Notes: a model not told the origin generated them from the sequence alone. A DNA stretch of 64,000 nucleotides from Streptomyces globisporus (GCA_014649555.1 BMTG01000001.1:558001-622000); one strand, 5' to 3'; counted from the first letter of the stretch, positions 8,082 through 19,045 are shown. Program-made: numbers and translations.

Positions 8082-9701
8082 TTACTTGGTGGTGACGCCG
8101 GTCAGTTCGAGGTCACCGTGGAAGTCGACCTTGACGTTGTCGACGTTCTTGCCGTGGCCGCCGTTGATGGCGTAGTACCAGAGCGGGATGGCGGGCATCT
8201 TGTCCACCAGGGCCTTCTCGACCTCCTGGTAGGCGGCGACGGACTCCTCCAGGGAGTCGGCCTTGTCACCCTTCGCCATCAGGTCGTCGATCTCCTTGTC
8301 GGAGAAGCGACCGTTGTTGGACTCCGCCTTGGAGTGGTAGAGCTCCTTGAGGAAGTTCACGTTGACGGGGTAGTCGGCCACCCAGCCACCGCGGTAGACA
8401 CCCTTGACCTCGTTGTTGTCACGCGCTTCGAGGTCGGTCGGGAAGTCCGGCTTGGCGTCGCCCACGCAGTCGACCCCGGTGGCGTTGCGGATGGACTCGC
8501 AGACAGCGGTCACCCACTCCTTGTGCCCACCGTCGGCGTTGTACTGGATGGTGAACTTGTTGCCCGGAACGCCGCCGCCGGCCTTGATGAGCTCCTTGGC
8601 CTTGGCGGGGTTGTACTTCAGGATGTCCGAGTCGAGGGTCTGGTTGCCCTTGACCTGCGGAGGCGTGAAGCTCGTCGCCGGGATGCGGGTGCCGTTCAGG
8701 ACGGTCTTCGTGATGGTGTCACGGTCGATCGCCATGGACAGACCCTGGAGGACCTTGGGGTCGATGTCCTTGAACGTGTCCGAGTAGAACGCCGGGTTCA
8801 GCGACTGGATCGCCGCGTACGGCTGGTCGATGGCGCCGTCACCGAGGTCCGTCTTGTACTTCGGGAGGTCACGCGGGCCGACCTGGCGGATCATGTCCAG
8901 GTTGCCGGAGACGAGGTCGGTGTACGCGGCCTCGACGGTCGAGTAGTTCTTGAACTGGATGCCCTTGTTGGCAGCCTTGTTCGGACCCTGGTACTCGGGC
9001 CAGGCCTTGACCTGGATGAGCTTCTTGTGGGTCCACTTCTCGAACGTGTACGGGCCGTTGCCGACCGGCTTCTGGCCGAACGCCTTCGGGTCGTCGTAGA
9101 AGACCTTGGGCAGCGGCGCGAACGTCGCGTAGCCGAGCTTGTAGTTGAAGTACGGGACCTTGTTGCTGAGCTCGATCGTGAACGTGGTGTCGTCCACGGC
9201 CTTCAGGCCGGACATCTCCTTGGCCTTGGGCGCACCCTTCTCGGGGTGGACGTCCTCGTAGCCCTTGATGTCGGAGAACCAGAACGCGTTCTGCTGCTTG
9301 TTGTCGACGTTGGCGTACCAGTTCCACGCGTCGATGTACGACTGCGCGGTCACGGCCTCACCGTTGTGGAACTTCCAGCCGGACTTGAGCTTGACGGTCC
9401 ACAGCTTGGAGTCCTCGGTCTCGACGGACTCGGCGTTCGTGTAGACGATCTCGCCCTTGTCGTCGAAGTCCAGCAGCTGGGTGAACAGCGACTGGATGAC
9501 GTAGGAGCCGTTGCTCTCGTTCGTGTCGGCCGGCATCAGAGGCTTCTGGGGCTCGCCGACGTCGATCGAGACGTATCCGGCGGGCTGCCCCGACGTGTTC
9601 TTCTTGCCTTCGTCGCTGCTGTCGCCGCCGCCACAGGCAGTCGCGGCCAGGGCGATGACGGCCGCTCCCGCGACCCACTTGGCGCTCTTGGCACCGCGCA
9701 T
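8082..9701 (-). CDS. oppA: peptide-binding lipoprotein, OppA/SBP_bac_5 family
   Basis: Solute-binding lipoprotein of 539 residues. The start at 9701 has GAGGAGG 6 bases before it and gives a standard signal peptide (MRGAKSAKWVAG) with lipobox LAATAC and Cys23; the open frame upstream carries no signal peptide. The SBP_bac_5 domain shows NESNGSYVIQSLFTQL, FHNGEAVTAQSYIDAW, GYATFAPLPKVFYDD and LQGLSMAIDRDTI. It is the first gene of the oppABCDF operon. It is clearly paralogous to 2065-3699 but well diverged, so the two operons probably take different peptides. Members of this family include the Streptomyces developmental importer BldK; that role is possible here, not shown. Confidence 0.92.
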   Translation of the reverse strand: MRGAKSAKWVAGAAVIALAATACGGGDSSDEGKKNTSGQPAGYVSIDVGEPQKPLMPADTNESNGSYVIQSLFTQLLDFDDKGEIVYTNAESVETEDSKLWTVKLKSGWKFHNGEAVTAQSYIDAWNWYANVDNKQQNAFWFSDIKGYEDVHPEKGAPKAKEMSGLKAVDDTTFTIELSNKVPYFNYKLGYATFAPLPKVFYDDPKAFGQKPVGNGPYTFEKWTHKKLIQVKAWPEYQGPNKAANKGIQFKNYSTVEAAYTDLVSGNLDMIRQVGPRDLPKYKTDLGDGAIDQPYAAIQSLNPAFYSDTFKDIDPKVLQGLSMAIDRDTITKTVLNGTRIPATSFTPPQVKGNQTLDSDILKYNPAKAKELIKAGGGVPGNKFTIQYNADGGHKEWVTAVCESIRNATGVDCVGDAKPDFPTDLEARDNNEVKGVYRGGWVADYPVNVNFLKELYHSKAESNNGRFSDKEIDDLMAKGDKADSLEESVAAYQEVEKALVDKMPAIPLWYYAINGGHGKNVDNVKVDFHGDLELTGVTTK

Positions 9702-10043
9702 GGGTTTCCTCCTCATGAGTCCACTTTTGACTACAAGAAGGGCACTGGAGAGATTCACCGACACCCCTGACGGTGATCGTTCAGTGCCCCGAGTGTGCTC
9801 GTGAGTCGGCACTCCCCACAGTGCGTGACCCATTGACCCGAGCTCAATGGAGCCAACTATTGAGTACGGCCGGGCTGTAAACCACACTTAAAGGGTCTCG
9901 GTTTGACAACATCAGACCCGCCTGCGTGCCCGAAATCCGGACAAAGCGATCCCAGACAGACACGCCCGAAACGGACTGTTAACACATGTTCCGGAGAGCG
10001 ACCCCCGATATCCGGACACCCCGGTCAGGAAAAGCAATTGACG
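9702..10043 (-). promoter_or_regulatory. leader and promoter region of the first opp operon
   Basis: This 342-base gap upstream of oppA has no convincing gene. Minus-strand promoter-like pairs occur near 9850-9910, for example TTTACA followed 16 bases later by TAGTTG. Spacing and sequence are only moderately good, so the exact promoter is uncertain. The block is locally AT-richer than the coding DNA on both sides. Confidence 0.35.
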
Positions 10044-10084
10044 AAGGCCCGGCCCACCACAGTGTCCGTGGTGGGCCGGGCCTT
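10044..10084 (-). terminator. strong 17-bp hairpin
   Basis: A perfect 17-bp inverted repeat (arm AAGGCCCGGCCCACCAC) with a 7-base loop, extended by a TTGAC/GTCAA pairing after a small bulge. Read on the minus strand it lies downstream of typA and upstream of oppA. It should act as a second, back-up terminator that insulates the opp operon. Confidence 0.75.
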
Positions 10085-10171
10085 CTGTCAATGCTTGTGC
10101 TGACGGTCCGTCCGACGGGGTGATCCACCCCGGGACGAGCCTTCGCATACGGAGCGTATGCCTCCGACCGC

Positions 10172-10199
10172 CCCCTGAGCCCCCGGAAGGGCTCAGGGG
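10172..10199 (-). terminator. hairpin terminator after typA
   Basis: An 11-bp perfect inverted repeat (CCCCTGAGCCC arm) with a 6-base loop, starting 28 bases after the typA stop on the minus strand. A smaller palindrome (GCATACG-gag-CGTATGC) follows just beyond it. The hairpin at 10044-10084 makes this a double terminator. Confidence 0.7.
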
Positions 10200-10226
10200 A
10201 GGCTCAGGGCGTCTCCTGGCTCCGTG

Positions 10227-12101
<1,875 letters not shown>

Positions 12102-12410
12102 GGGTGGCTTGCGCTTCTCTCGGATCGTGGGATCAGGCGTCTCAGTCGGTCTTCGAGTCCTCGTACGCCCGCCGGGCGGCACGCCACGGCTCGTCCCATC
12201 GTACGGGCCTCGGGCGCGCCGGGCTTCCCGGGCCGATCCGCGAAGGCGGTCTTCCCGTGTGATTCAGGCGATATTCAGCCGGTGTCAAGGAGCTGCCGGG
12301 CCATGGGCGTGGCCGGAATGCGGGGGTCGCTGCGGCGGACCGCGGTGAAGCTGTGGGGGGGTGAGGAGAGGTGAAGCGACGAACGGCCCGGGTCAGGGCA
12401 GAAACCACAC
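12102..12410 (-). promoter_or_regulatory. typA upstream region
   Basis: Together with the following hairpin this makes a 387-base gap between typA and the lipoprotein gene. On the minus strand a TTGACA hexamer (12288-12283) is followed 16 bases later by TGAATC, a plausible but imperfect typA promoter. No convincing small gene or RNA was seen in the rest. Confidence 0.35.
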
Positions 12411-12435
12411 TGCCCGCCGGGCGAACCGGCGGGCA
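12411..12435 (-). terminator. hairpin terminator after lipoprotein gene
   Basis: A 10-bp perfect inverted repeat (TGCCCGCCGG arm) with a 5-base loop, located 53 bases after the stop of the lipoprotein gene 12489-14918 and upstream of the typA promoter region. Confidence 0.6.
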
Positions 12436-12488
12436 AGGGTTTTGAGGTGCATCTGAGCTTGGCGACGTGCTGGTGTGCTATTTACCCG

Positions 12489-14918
12489 CTACTTCTTGCG
12501 GTCTGCGGGGGAACCTGCTGCTTGCCGGTTCTTGAACCCGATGTCCTGGTACCGGGGGGCGGCGAAGCCGAACGCCCCGACGTTCGCGAGCTTCTTGTCG
12601 ACCGCGACGAGCTGCGGCCGCTGGAAGAGCGGAATGGATCCGGCGGCGGCCCAGATCCGGGCGTCCGCCTGCTTCATCAGCTCCCGTGCGGCCTTCTCGT
12701 CCAGCTCGGCGGCGGCCTTGTCGAAGAGCTGGTCGATGTGGTCGGTGCCGACCCGGGTGTAGTTCTGCTCCACGAGGAGCGAGCCGTCGGTGGCGGGCTC
12801 CGGCTTGGCGTAGATCGGACGTCCGTCGGTGGCCGGGTAGGCGGTGGCGGGCCAGGAGTAGAGCGCCAGATCGTACGCGCCGGAGGCGATGTGGTCCTTG
12901 AAGTAGCTCTCGTCCGGGACCTTGGTGATCTCCGTGCCGACGCCGATCTTCTCCAGCATCACGGCGATCTTGTCGCCGACGCTGCGCAGCGACTGGGAGC
13001 CGGGTCCGGAGGGGAGCACGAAGCGGAGGGTCAGCGTCTTGCCGTCCTTGCCGAGCTGCCCCTTGGCCGCGGCGGGCGCCGGGGCGGCGGTGCCGACGGG
13101 GGCGTACGCCCCGGCGGCTCCCCCGGGCTGCTTGTCCGTGGCGGCGACGGCGCCGCCCTCACCGAGGACACCCGCCTGGCGCAGCAGGACGGTGCCCTGG
13201 GCGGCGGCGGTCCGGGCGGGGGCCAGGACGTGGACGGCGGAGGCGCTGCCCACCGTGGCGGGAGCGGGGGCGCCGGGCTTGTTGTCGTCGCCGACGATGT
13301 AGAGGCCCTCGTCGCGGGAGGCGGCGCTGTCCTCGGAGTCCCGGTCGGCCTTCTTGCGCTCGGCGGCGGAGTCGGCGGAGTCCTCGGTGCTGTCCTCCTC
13401 CGCCTTCTTCCCGTCCTTCTCGGTCTTCTCGCTCGTGGCGTCCTTGTCCTCCTCGGCCTCCCCGGCGGTCTTCTTCTCCGCCTCGGCCTCGTCGTCCTTG
13501 CCGCCCTTCTTCTCCGCCTCGCTGCCCGCCTTGGTGTCCTTGGGCGGCTCGGCCGCGCCGCCCCGGGTCCAGCCGGCGTCCGCCAGCAGGGCCTGGGCCT
13601 CCTTGGTGTTCTGCTCGCCGAGCGCCCCGCTGCCGTCCTTGTAGCCCGGCTGCCCCGCGAGGGCGAGGTGGCTGCCGAGCGGCTTCGCCGGAAGGCCCAG
13701 CGGCCCCAGCACGGCCTCCGCCAGTTCCTGGCGGTCCAGGGCACGGGCGACGGCCCGGCGGACCCGGTCGTCGGCGAGCGGGCCGGACTCGCCGTTCAGC
13801 GCGAGCTGGGTGTAGGCGGGCTCCAGGGACTTGCGGACGGCGAAGTCGCGCAGGGCCTTCTGTTCCGTGGCGTACGCGACGACGGCCTTGCGGTTCTTCT
13901 CCCGGGCGGCCTGCGCGATCTCCGCCGCGTCCTCGTCGGAGCCGTGCGCCTGGGCCCAGGAGCGCAGGGCCTGGGCGGGCGTGATCTCGGCACCCGGGCC
14001 GTGGTTGAGGGGCTGGCCGTTGCTGCCCCGGTCGCGGCGGGCGAGCGTGATGCGGTCGGCGGTGGCCGGGTCGATGTCGGCGATGTCCACCGTGCCGTCG
14101 GTGAGGGCCTGGGTACGGTCCTTCGCGGCGACCGCCCGGAAGACGAGGGTGTCCAGCTTGGCCTTGTCGCCCCACCAGCGCGGGTTGCGGGCCAGCGTGA
14201 CGGTGCCCTTGGACTTGCTCATGCTCTTGAGGACGAAGGGCCCGGCAGTGGTCTTCAGGGTGGTGCGCGCGCCGTCGTTGAAGGCGTCCGGCGACCCGGT
14301 GACCTCCTTCGGGTAGAGCGGCGAGAACAGCGAGCGCCAGTCGGCGTACGGCTTGGAGAACGTGACCCGCACCTGGAGGTCGTCCGCGCCCCGCTCGATC
14401 TTCTCGATGCGCTCGTAACCGGAGTTGCGGGCGGTCCAGAACGCGGAGTCCTTGCCCCTCAGCGCCCGCCACTGGGCGACGAAGTCGGGGGCCCCGATCT
14501 CCCGCCCGTCGCTCCACACCGCCTGCTGGTTGAGCTTGTAGAGCACGACCTGCCGGGGCTCGCGCTCGATGACCTTCGCGGACTCCAGGTAGTCCGGGTT
14601 GAGCTTCGGCTGCCCGGTCCTGTCCATCGGGAAGAGGGTCGGGAGCAAGGCTCCGGTGATCCGGGTGGTGGCGCTGTCCGCGTCCGCCTGGAAGGCGTTG
14701 AAGGTGGCGGGCAGGGCGTCGACCGCCCAGTTCGCCGTCGAACCGTCGGCGACCGTCTCGCGGGCGGCGGGCGCGATGTCCTGGGGCACGCCGCGGGCGG
14801 TCTCCTCGCCGCCGGAGCTGCACCCCGCCAGCACGGGGATCGTGAGCACCCCCGTCGTGAGGAGCGCGAGCGATCGGCGCTTTCGAACCGTCCCGCGCGG
14901 GACGCCGACGTGGGACAT
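12489..14918 (-). CDS. oversized SBP_bac_5-family peptide-binding lipoprotein
   Basis: Solute-binding lipoprotein of 809 residues, against roughly 520-600 in the family. The start at 14918 (MSHVGVPRGT) has GGAGG 8 bases upstream; a signal peptide follows with lipobox VLAGC and Cys33. Family blocks are visible on both sides of an inserted segment, roughly residues 450-620. The first half of the insertion is a Lys/Glu/Asp-rich run; the second half is Ala/Gly/Pro-rich. The domain then resumes with DGKTLTLRFVLPSG and ends normally. The insertion falls between the usual AGW and DGK blocks. No permease or ATPase adjoins it, so it is either an orphan binding protein or uses a transporter encoded elsewhere. 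Confidence 0.85.
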   Translation of the reverse strand: MSHVGVPRGTVRKRRSLALLTTGVLTIPVLAGCSSGGEETARGVPQDIAPAARETVADGSTANWAVDALPATFNAFQADADSATTRITGALLPTLFPMDRTGQPKLNPDYLESAKVIEREPRQVVLYKLNQQAVWSDGREIGAPDFVAQWRALRGKDSAFWTARNSGYERIEKIERGADDLQVRVTFSKPYADWRSLFSPLYPKEVTGSPDAFNDGARTTLKTTAGPFVLKSMSKSKGTVTLARNPRWWGDKAKLDTLVFRAVAAKDRTQALTDGTVDIADIDPATADRITLARRDRGSNGQPLNHGPGAEITPAQALRSWAQAHGSDEDAAEIAQAAREKNRKAVVAYATEQKALRDFAVRKSLEPAYTQLALNGESGPLADDRVRRAVARALDRQELAEAVLGPLGLPAKPLGSHLALAGQPGYKDGSGALGEQNTKEAQALLADAGWTRGGAAEPPKDTKAGSEAEKKGGKDDEAEAEKKTAGEAEEDKDATSEKTEKDGKKAEEDSTEDSADSAAERKKADRDSEDSAASRDEGLYIVGDDNKPGAPAPATVGSASAVHVLAPARTAAAQGTVLLRQAGVLGEGGAVAATDKQPGGAAGAYAPVGTAAPAPAAAKGQLGKDGKTLTLRFVLPSGPGSQSLRSVGDKIAVMLEKIGVGTEITKVPDESYFKDHIASGAYDLALYSWPATAYPATDGRPIYAKPEPATDGSLLVEQNYTRVGTDHIDQLFDKAAAELDEKAARELMKQADARIWAAAGSIPLFQRPQLVAVDKKLANVGAFGFAAPRYQDIGFKNRQAAGSPADRKK

Positions 14919-15294
14919 GGCTGATACCTCCGGGGCCGGCCCGGACCACCCCGTACCGGAATGGACCGGATAGTGCGTATGTGGTGGCATTTGCAGTTGA
15001 TCACACTGATTCCTTCCGCTTACTGAAAGCGCCCCTTCGCGCGAGGGGGCGCCGACACGACGGCCGGGAGCCGCAAGCTCACCCGGCCGGAGGAACGTTC
15101 CGCCCGACACGGCCGACAGACTCCCCTCGCACGGCCCGCCCGTCACCGGGGTGGCCCGCGCCCGGCGCCGGGGTGGCCCGCGCCCGTCACCGGAGGGGAC
15201 CCGGCCCGACACCTGAGGGGCAGCTCGCCCGTCACCGGAGGGGCAGCCCGCGTGACCCGGATGACCTTGCCCCTCGCGCGCCCCAGGATCTAGG
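14919..15294. promoter_or_regulatory. divergent intergenic region
   Basis: This 376-base gap lies between the lipoprotein gene (minus) and the LacI operator. It contains the lipoprotein ribosome-binding site at its left edge and a degenerate 22-bp tandem repeat in its right half (listed separately). Nothing in it looks like a gene. Confidence 0.4.
15138..15250. repeat. degenerate 22-bp tandem repeat
   Basis: The 12-mer GCCCGTCACCGG occurs at 15138, 15182 and 15227. Degenerate copies at 15160 (GCCCGGCGCCGG) and 15204 (GCCCGACACCTG) fill the gaps, giving five units at 22-23 bp. It lies in the intergenic region upstream of the LacI gene. It could be a simple minisatellite or a cluster of protein-binding sites. 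Confidence 0.6.
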
Positions 15295-15310
15295 GTGAAT
15301 GCGCTTTCAC
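15295..15310 (+). promoter_or_regulatory. putative LacI-family autoregulatory operator
   Basis: GTGAATGCGCTTTCAC is a 16-bp palindrome with only one mismatched symmetric pair and a central CG, the usual layout of LacI-family operators. It lies about 100 bases before the LacI gene. Its core ATGCGCTT recurs in the operator-like repeat before the sugar importer (19077-19105). A second palindrome, CACGAGCCTCGTG, follows at 15308-15320. Confidence 0.55.
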
Positions 15311-15408
15311 GAGCCTCGTGATCGCCTCGCCCGGCGCACGGACCGCCGGACCGGTACCAGCACCCGCACCGCCGGACGCGGGGATGCGGAAGAAGAAGCG
15401 GACGGACG

Positions 15409-16488
15409 GTGGGTCCAGTGAGCGCCCCCACGGTGTACGACGTCGCCGAGCGGTCGGGCGTCTCCATCGCCACGGTCTCCCGGGTCTACCGGAACCCCGA
15501 TTCCGTACGCGCCCAGACCCGCGAGAAGGTCATGGAGGCGGCCCGCGAGCTGGGGTACGTACCGAGCGGCAGCGCCCGGGGCCTGGCCAGCCGGACGACG
15601 GGCGTGCTCGGGCTGTGCTTCCCGGACTACGCGGACCCGGACGCCGAGTCCGCGGCGGCGGCGAGCGACGCGGACGACGACCAGGCCGTCATGCTCTACT
15701 CCGACCAGATCATCCGGGGCATGGAACGGGCGGCCCGGCGGCACGGCTACGCCCTGCTGATCGCGGCCTCGCTGGACGGCGGCCCGGAGAGCCTGGTGGC
15801 GAAGGTCGCCGGGCGGGTCGACGGCTTCGCCGTACTGGCCCGGACCGTGCCGACCGCGGACCTGGAAGTGATATCGCGCCGGCTGCCCGTGGTGATGCTC
15901 GCCGGACCCCGCGAGATCGACCACCTGGACCACATCGTGGTGGCCAACACCGAGGGCGAGCGCGAGCTGACCCGCCATCTGATCGAGGACCACGGGCTGC
16001 GCCGCCTGGCGTTCGTCGGCGCCGAGGAGGAGTCGCCTGACGCCCAGGCCCGGTTCCGGGGCTTCCAGGAGGCGTGCCGGGACGCGGGCCTTCCGGTGCC
16101 CTCCCGGCCGGAGGTGCGCGCCGGGATGATGACGCAGGCCGAGGGCGCGCTGGCGGCGGACGCCCTGCTGGACCGGTCGGAGGGTACGGGGGTGGAGCGG
16201 CCGGAGGCGATGCTGTTCGCCAACGACCAGATGGCGGTCGGGGCGCTCCAGGCGCTGGAGCGGCGCGGGGTGCGGGTGCCCGAGGACATCGCCGTCACCG
16301 GGTTCGACGGGATCCCGCTGAGCCGCCTGGTCCGCCCGCCCCTGACGACCGTCCGCCAGCCGATCCGGCGACTGGGCGAGCAGGCGGTGGAGCTCCTGGT
16401 CCAGCGCCTGGCCGACCCGGGCCGGGCTCCGGTCTCGCTGGAGCTGCCGGTCTCGGTGACACGAAGGGCGAGCTGCGGCTGCGGCTGA
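15409..16488 (+). CDS. LacI-family transcriptional regulator
   Basis: Sugar-responsive DNA-binding regulator, 359 residues. The N-terminal helix-turn-helix reads TVYDVAERSGVSIATVSRVY, followed by the hinge helix region (GSARGLASRTTGVLGL) and a periplasmic-binding-like effector domain ending VELLVQRLADPGRAPVSLEL. An unusual Ala/Asp-rich loop (around DAESAAAASDADDDQ, residues 80-95) interrupts the start of the effector domain. The start is either GTG 15409 or GTG 15418; neither has a strong ribosome-binding site. The shared operator core suggests it represses itself and the importer at 19150, about 3.7 kb away. The first residues do not resemble CebR. Confidence 0.9.
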   Translation: MGPVSAPTVYDVAERSGVSIATVSRVYRNPDSVRAQTREKVMEAARELGYVPSGSARGLASRTTGVLGLCFPDYADPDAESAAAASDADDDQAVMLYSDQIIRGMERAARRHGYALLIAASLDGGPESLVAKVAGRVDGFAVLARTVPTADLEVISRRLPVVMLAGPREIDHLDHIVVANTEGERELTRHLIEDHGLRRLAFVGAEEESPDAQARFRGFQEACRDAGLPVPSRPEVRAGMMTQAEGALAADALLDRSEGTGVERPEAMLFANDQMAVGALQALERRGVRVPEDIAVTGFDGIPLSRLVRPPLTTVRQPIRRLGEQAVELLVQRLADPGRAPVSLELPVSVTRRASCGCG

Positions 16489-16596
16489 TCCGGGCGTTCT
16501 GGGTGCTTTTGTACGCACATATAAGCCGTGTTTTTCACACAGGGCGCTGACTCGGGGCTGGCAGGGCATAAGCACTGCCTACCTGAGGAGGCTGTG

Positions 16597-17790
16597 GTGA
16601 GCGACAGAACGGGACTGACCCCAGTGCTGACGGCTGCACGGGAAGCCGCACCGGTGAATTCGGTCGATGTCGTGGCGCGCGATCTGCGCACCAGGTTCGG
16701 CGCGCGGTACGTGTCGTTCCTCTTCGTGGACCTGGTCGGCAGCCGCCTGCTGCGGGTCAACGACATGACCGGCGCCTCCCGTGGCGAGGACCGGACCGAG
16801 AGGGTTCCGCTGGAGGGCAGCGGCATCTACGACAAGGTGCTGCGTTCTCAAAAGGTGGTGCAGGAGGACCAGAACGGGCGGGGTCAGCGCATTCTCGCCC
16901 CGGTGACCAACCGCGGTGACACCATCGGCGTGCTGGAACTGTTCCTCGACGCCGTCACCGAGGAAGTACTGGCACAGATCGAGGACGCCGCGCTCGCGCT
17001 GGCGTACATCATCGTCACCGACCGCCGCTTCACCGACCTCTACCACTGGGGCAACCGCTCCACGCCGGTCAGTCTGGCGGCGGAGATCCAGCGTCAGCTG
17101 CTCCCGTCCGCCGCCTCCTGCGACGCGGCCGAGTTCGCCCTCGCCGGGGCCCTGGTCCCGGCCGCCGACATCGCCGGGGACACCTACGACTACAGCCTCG
17201 ACAACAGCGACCTCCATCTGTCGGTCACCGACGCCATGGGCCACGACGTCAACGCCTCGCTGATCGCCACCCTCGTGGTGAACGCCTCACGCGGCGCCCG
17301 TCGCGCCGGCGCGGAACTGGCCGAACAGGCCCGCCAGATGCACCAGGCCCTCCTCGACCACGGGAAGAGCACCTTCGCCACCGGCCAGTTGCTCCGCATC
17401 GCCCTGGACGGGAGCCGCGCCCAGTTCGTCAACGCCGGTCACCCCGAGCCGCTCCGGCTGCGCGACGGCTCGGTCGAGGTCATCGCCCCGCGGGTCGACA
17501 TGCCCTTCGGCTTTCCGCCCCAGGGGCCGTACGCGGTCCAGGAGCTGGACCTGCGCCCCGGCGACCGGCTCCTGCTGTACACCGACGGCGTGCAGGAACG
17601 CGAGTCGTCCTCGGTCGACCTGCCCGAGATACTGCTCCGGACCGCCGCCGAGCACCCGCGTGAGGTCGTCCGCACGATCATCACCGCGGTCGCCGACGCG
17701 TACGGCGGCCACCCGCCCAAGGACGACGCCACGGTCCTGTGCATGGACTGGCGCGGCCCCCGGAGCGAGCCCCGCGAGCGGGAGGCCTGA
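16597..17790 (+). CDS. GAF-like plus SpoIIE-type PP2C phosphatase
   Basis: Soluble serine phosphatase of the RsbU/SpoIIE group, 397 residues. GTG 16597 was chosen because GAGGAG ends 6 bases before it. Residues about 20-140 look like a GAF sensor domain; residues about 150-390 are the PP2C domain. Metal-binding aspartates are visible in AGDTYDY (normally GGDWYD), TDAMGHDV and KDDATVL, and [10 protein letters not shown] is typical. Such enzymes usually dephosphorylate anti-anti-sigma factors. No STAS or HATPase gene adjoins it, so its partner is elsewhere. It is one of three SpoIIE-type phosphatases in the window. Confidence 0.85.
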   Translation: MSDRTGLTPVLTAAREAAPVNSVDVVARDLRTRFGARYVSFLFVDLVGSRLLRVNDMTGASRGEDRTERVPLEGSGIYDKVLRSQKVVQEDQNGRGQRILAPVTNRGDTIGVLELFLDAVTEEVLAQIEDAALALAYIIVTDRRFTDLYHWGNRSTPVSLAAEIQRQLLPSAASCDAAEFALAGALVPAADIAGDTYDYSLDNSDLHLSVTDAMGHDVNASLIATLVVNASRGARRAGAELAEQARQMHQALLDHGKSTFATGQLLRIALDGSRAQFVNAGHPEPLRLRDGSVEVIAPRVDMPFGFPPQGPYAVQELDLRPGDRLLLYTDGVQERESSSVDLPEILLRTAAEHPREVVRTIITAVADAYGGHPPKDDATVLCMDWRGPRSEPREREA

Positions 17791-17799
17791 GCCCGCACC

Positions 17800-17834
17800 G
17801 GGGCCGGGCGGCGCCCGGAACGCAGCCCGGCCCC
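17800..17834. terminator. bidirectional hairpin between convergent genes
   Basis: A 10-bp perfect inverted repeat (GGGGCCGGGC arm) with a 15-base loop sits between the phosphatase stop (17790) and the convergent esterase stop (17854). It can serve both transcripts. Confidence 0.55.
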
Positions 17835-17853
17835 TGCGCCGCACCCGGATCCC

Positions 17854-18867
17854 TCAGGCGGCCGGGCCCAGCCGCTCCCCGAAGAAACGCGTCCGCCGCG
17901 CGTCCAGTTCCGCCGCCTCGGCCGCCATCCCCCGGTACGCGAAGTGCCCCGCCGTCAGCACCTGGAGCTCGCGCTCCCCGGCCAGCGCGTTGTGTACGGC
18001 GAACTGCCCCGGCGGCGGCACCGACGGGTCGAACAGCGCGGCCGCGACCAGCGTGGGCAGCGTCAGCCGGGTCGCCGCCGTCGCCGCGTCGAAGTAGCGC
18101 AGGACCTCCGCGACCTCGGGGTGTTCGCGGTGGTGCGCCCGGACCGCCTCGCCGCTGCCCGCACAGGGCAGGGTCAGCCGCAGCGGGTGGTTGCCGAAGG
18201 TGGGGACGGTGAGCTGGGCCGCGCCGAAGCGGTCGTCCCAGGGCAGCGCGAGGGCCCCGAGCCCGCCGCCGAAGCTCTCCCCGAGGTAGCCGAGGCGGGG
18301 CCCGCCCGGCTGCCCCGCCGCCGCCAGCTCCGGCACCAGCCCCGCGAGAGCGGAAGCGGCGCACCAGAGGTCGGCCACGCAGTCCCCGATGACGTACGAC
18401 GTGCGGGAGCCGATGCCGTGCAGGACGTGCGCGTCGGCCACGTCCGGGATGCCGTCCACCCGCCCCCGCTCCCCCATGCCCCGTACGCACGGCAGGATCA
18501 CGGCGGCCCCGGGCAGTGGCGCCGGCAGGTCCCGGCCGGGTTCCTGGCGGCCGCCGTACCCGTGCCCGACGACGAATCCGTACCGCACGGGGCCCTCGGC
18601 AGGCAGTGCGAGCCAGCCGCCGAGCCGGACGCCGCCCACGGAGGTGAAGGCGACCCCGTGGACGCGGACGCCGTCGCGCTCCTCCTCCACCGGGCCGATG
18701 ACCGGCCGCGGGTCCACCGCACGGGCTCGCGCGTACCGGCCGCGCCAGAACGCGTCGAAGTCGTCCGGGGCGGGCGGGGCGGGAACGGAGAGCAGCGCTT
18801 CCGGCGCGTCGTACCCGTAGGCCGGGTCGAACGGGAAGCCGTGGGAGAGCGCGACGGATGAGGCCAT
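17854..18867 (-). CDS. acetyl xylan esterase / CE7-type alpha-beta hydrolase
   Basis: Carbohydrate deacetylase-like hydrolase, 337 residues, close to the usual 320 for CE7. The start is ATG 18867 (MASSVALSHGFPFDPAYGYD), since the upstream open frame is unrelated. The catalytic triad is readable as Ser198 in GYLGESFGGG, Asp280 in AALFDPSVPP and His308 in TAGHFAYRG; RGMGER resembles the family RGQ motif. There is no signal peptide, so it should act in the cytoplasm on imported acetylated sugars. It is divergent from the sugar importer at 19150, sharing a 282-base regulatory region. Confidence 0.8.
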   Translation of the reverse strand: MASSVALSHGFPFDPAYGYDAPEALLSVPAPPAPDDFDAFWRGRYARARAVDPRPVIGPVEEERDGVRVHGVAFTSVGGVRLGGWLALPAEGPVRYGFVVGHGYGGRQEPGRDLPAPLPGAAVILPCVRGMGERGRVDGIPDVADAHVLHGIGSRTSYVIGDCVADLWCAASALAGLVPELAAAGQPGGPRLGYLGESFGGGLGALALPWDDRFGAAQLTVPTFGNHPLRLTLPCAGSGEAVRAHHREHPEVAEVLRYFDAATAATRLTLPTLVAAALFDPSVPPPGQFAVHNALAGERELQVLTAGHFAYRGMAAEAAELDARRTRFFGERLGPAA

Positions 18868-19045
18868 GCGGCGAGGGTAGACGCCGGGTCGCCGGCGGAA
18901 CGTCCGCCTCCGGGGCGACGAATCGGTCACATCGCCTGTTGTTCTACAAACGGCGCGTTTACGGTTCAACGACAGGACGCCGAGAAGTCGGGCGATAAGA
19001 CGCCGCGATGTCGGGCGCGTTGCACGAGTGTGACCCACCACCCTC

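Noticed and set aside
8082..9701. Naming the opp operons bldK.
   Set aside because: Family membership is clear, but gene order differs from the described bldK order (permease first), and without a sequence comparison the developmental role cannot be assigned.
12489..15473. A 994-codon reading of the lipoprotein gene starting at 15473.
   Set aside because: The extra 185 codons run through the operator and repeat region. The start at 14918 has a good ribosome-binding site and a proper lipoprotein signal.
15409..16488. Identification of the LacI regulator as CebR and of the importer as CebEFG.
   Set aside because: The N-terminal sequence differs from CebR and the nearby operators are GCGC-centred sites, not the TGGGAGCGCTCCCA box; that box occurs only before the GH6 gene.
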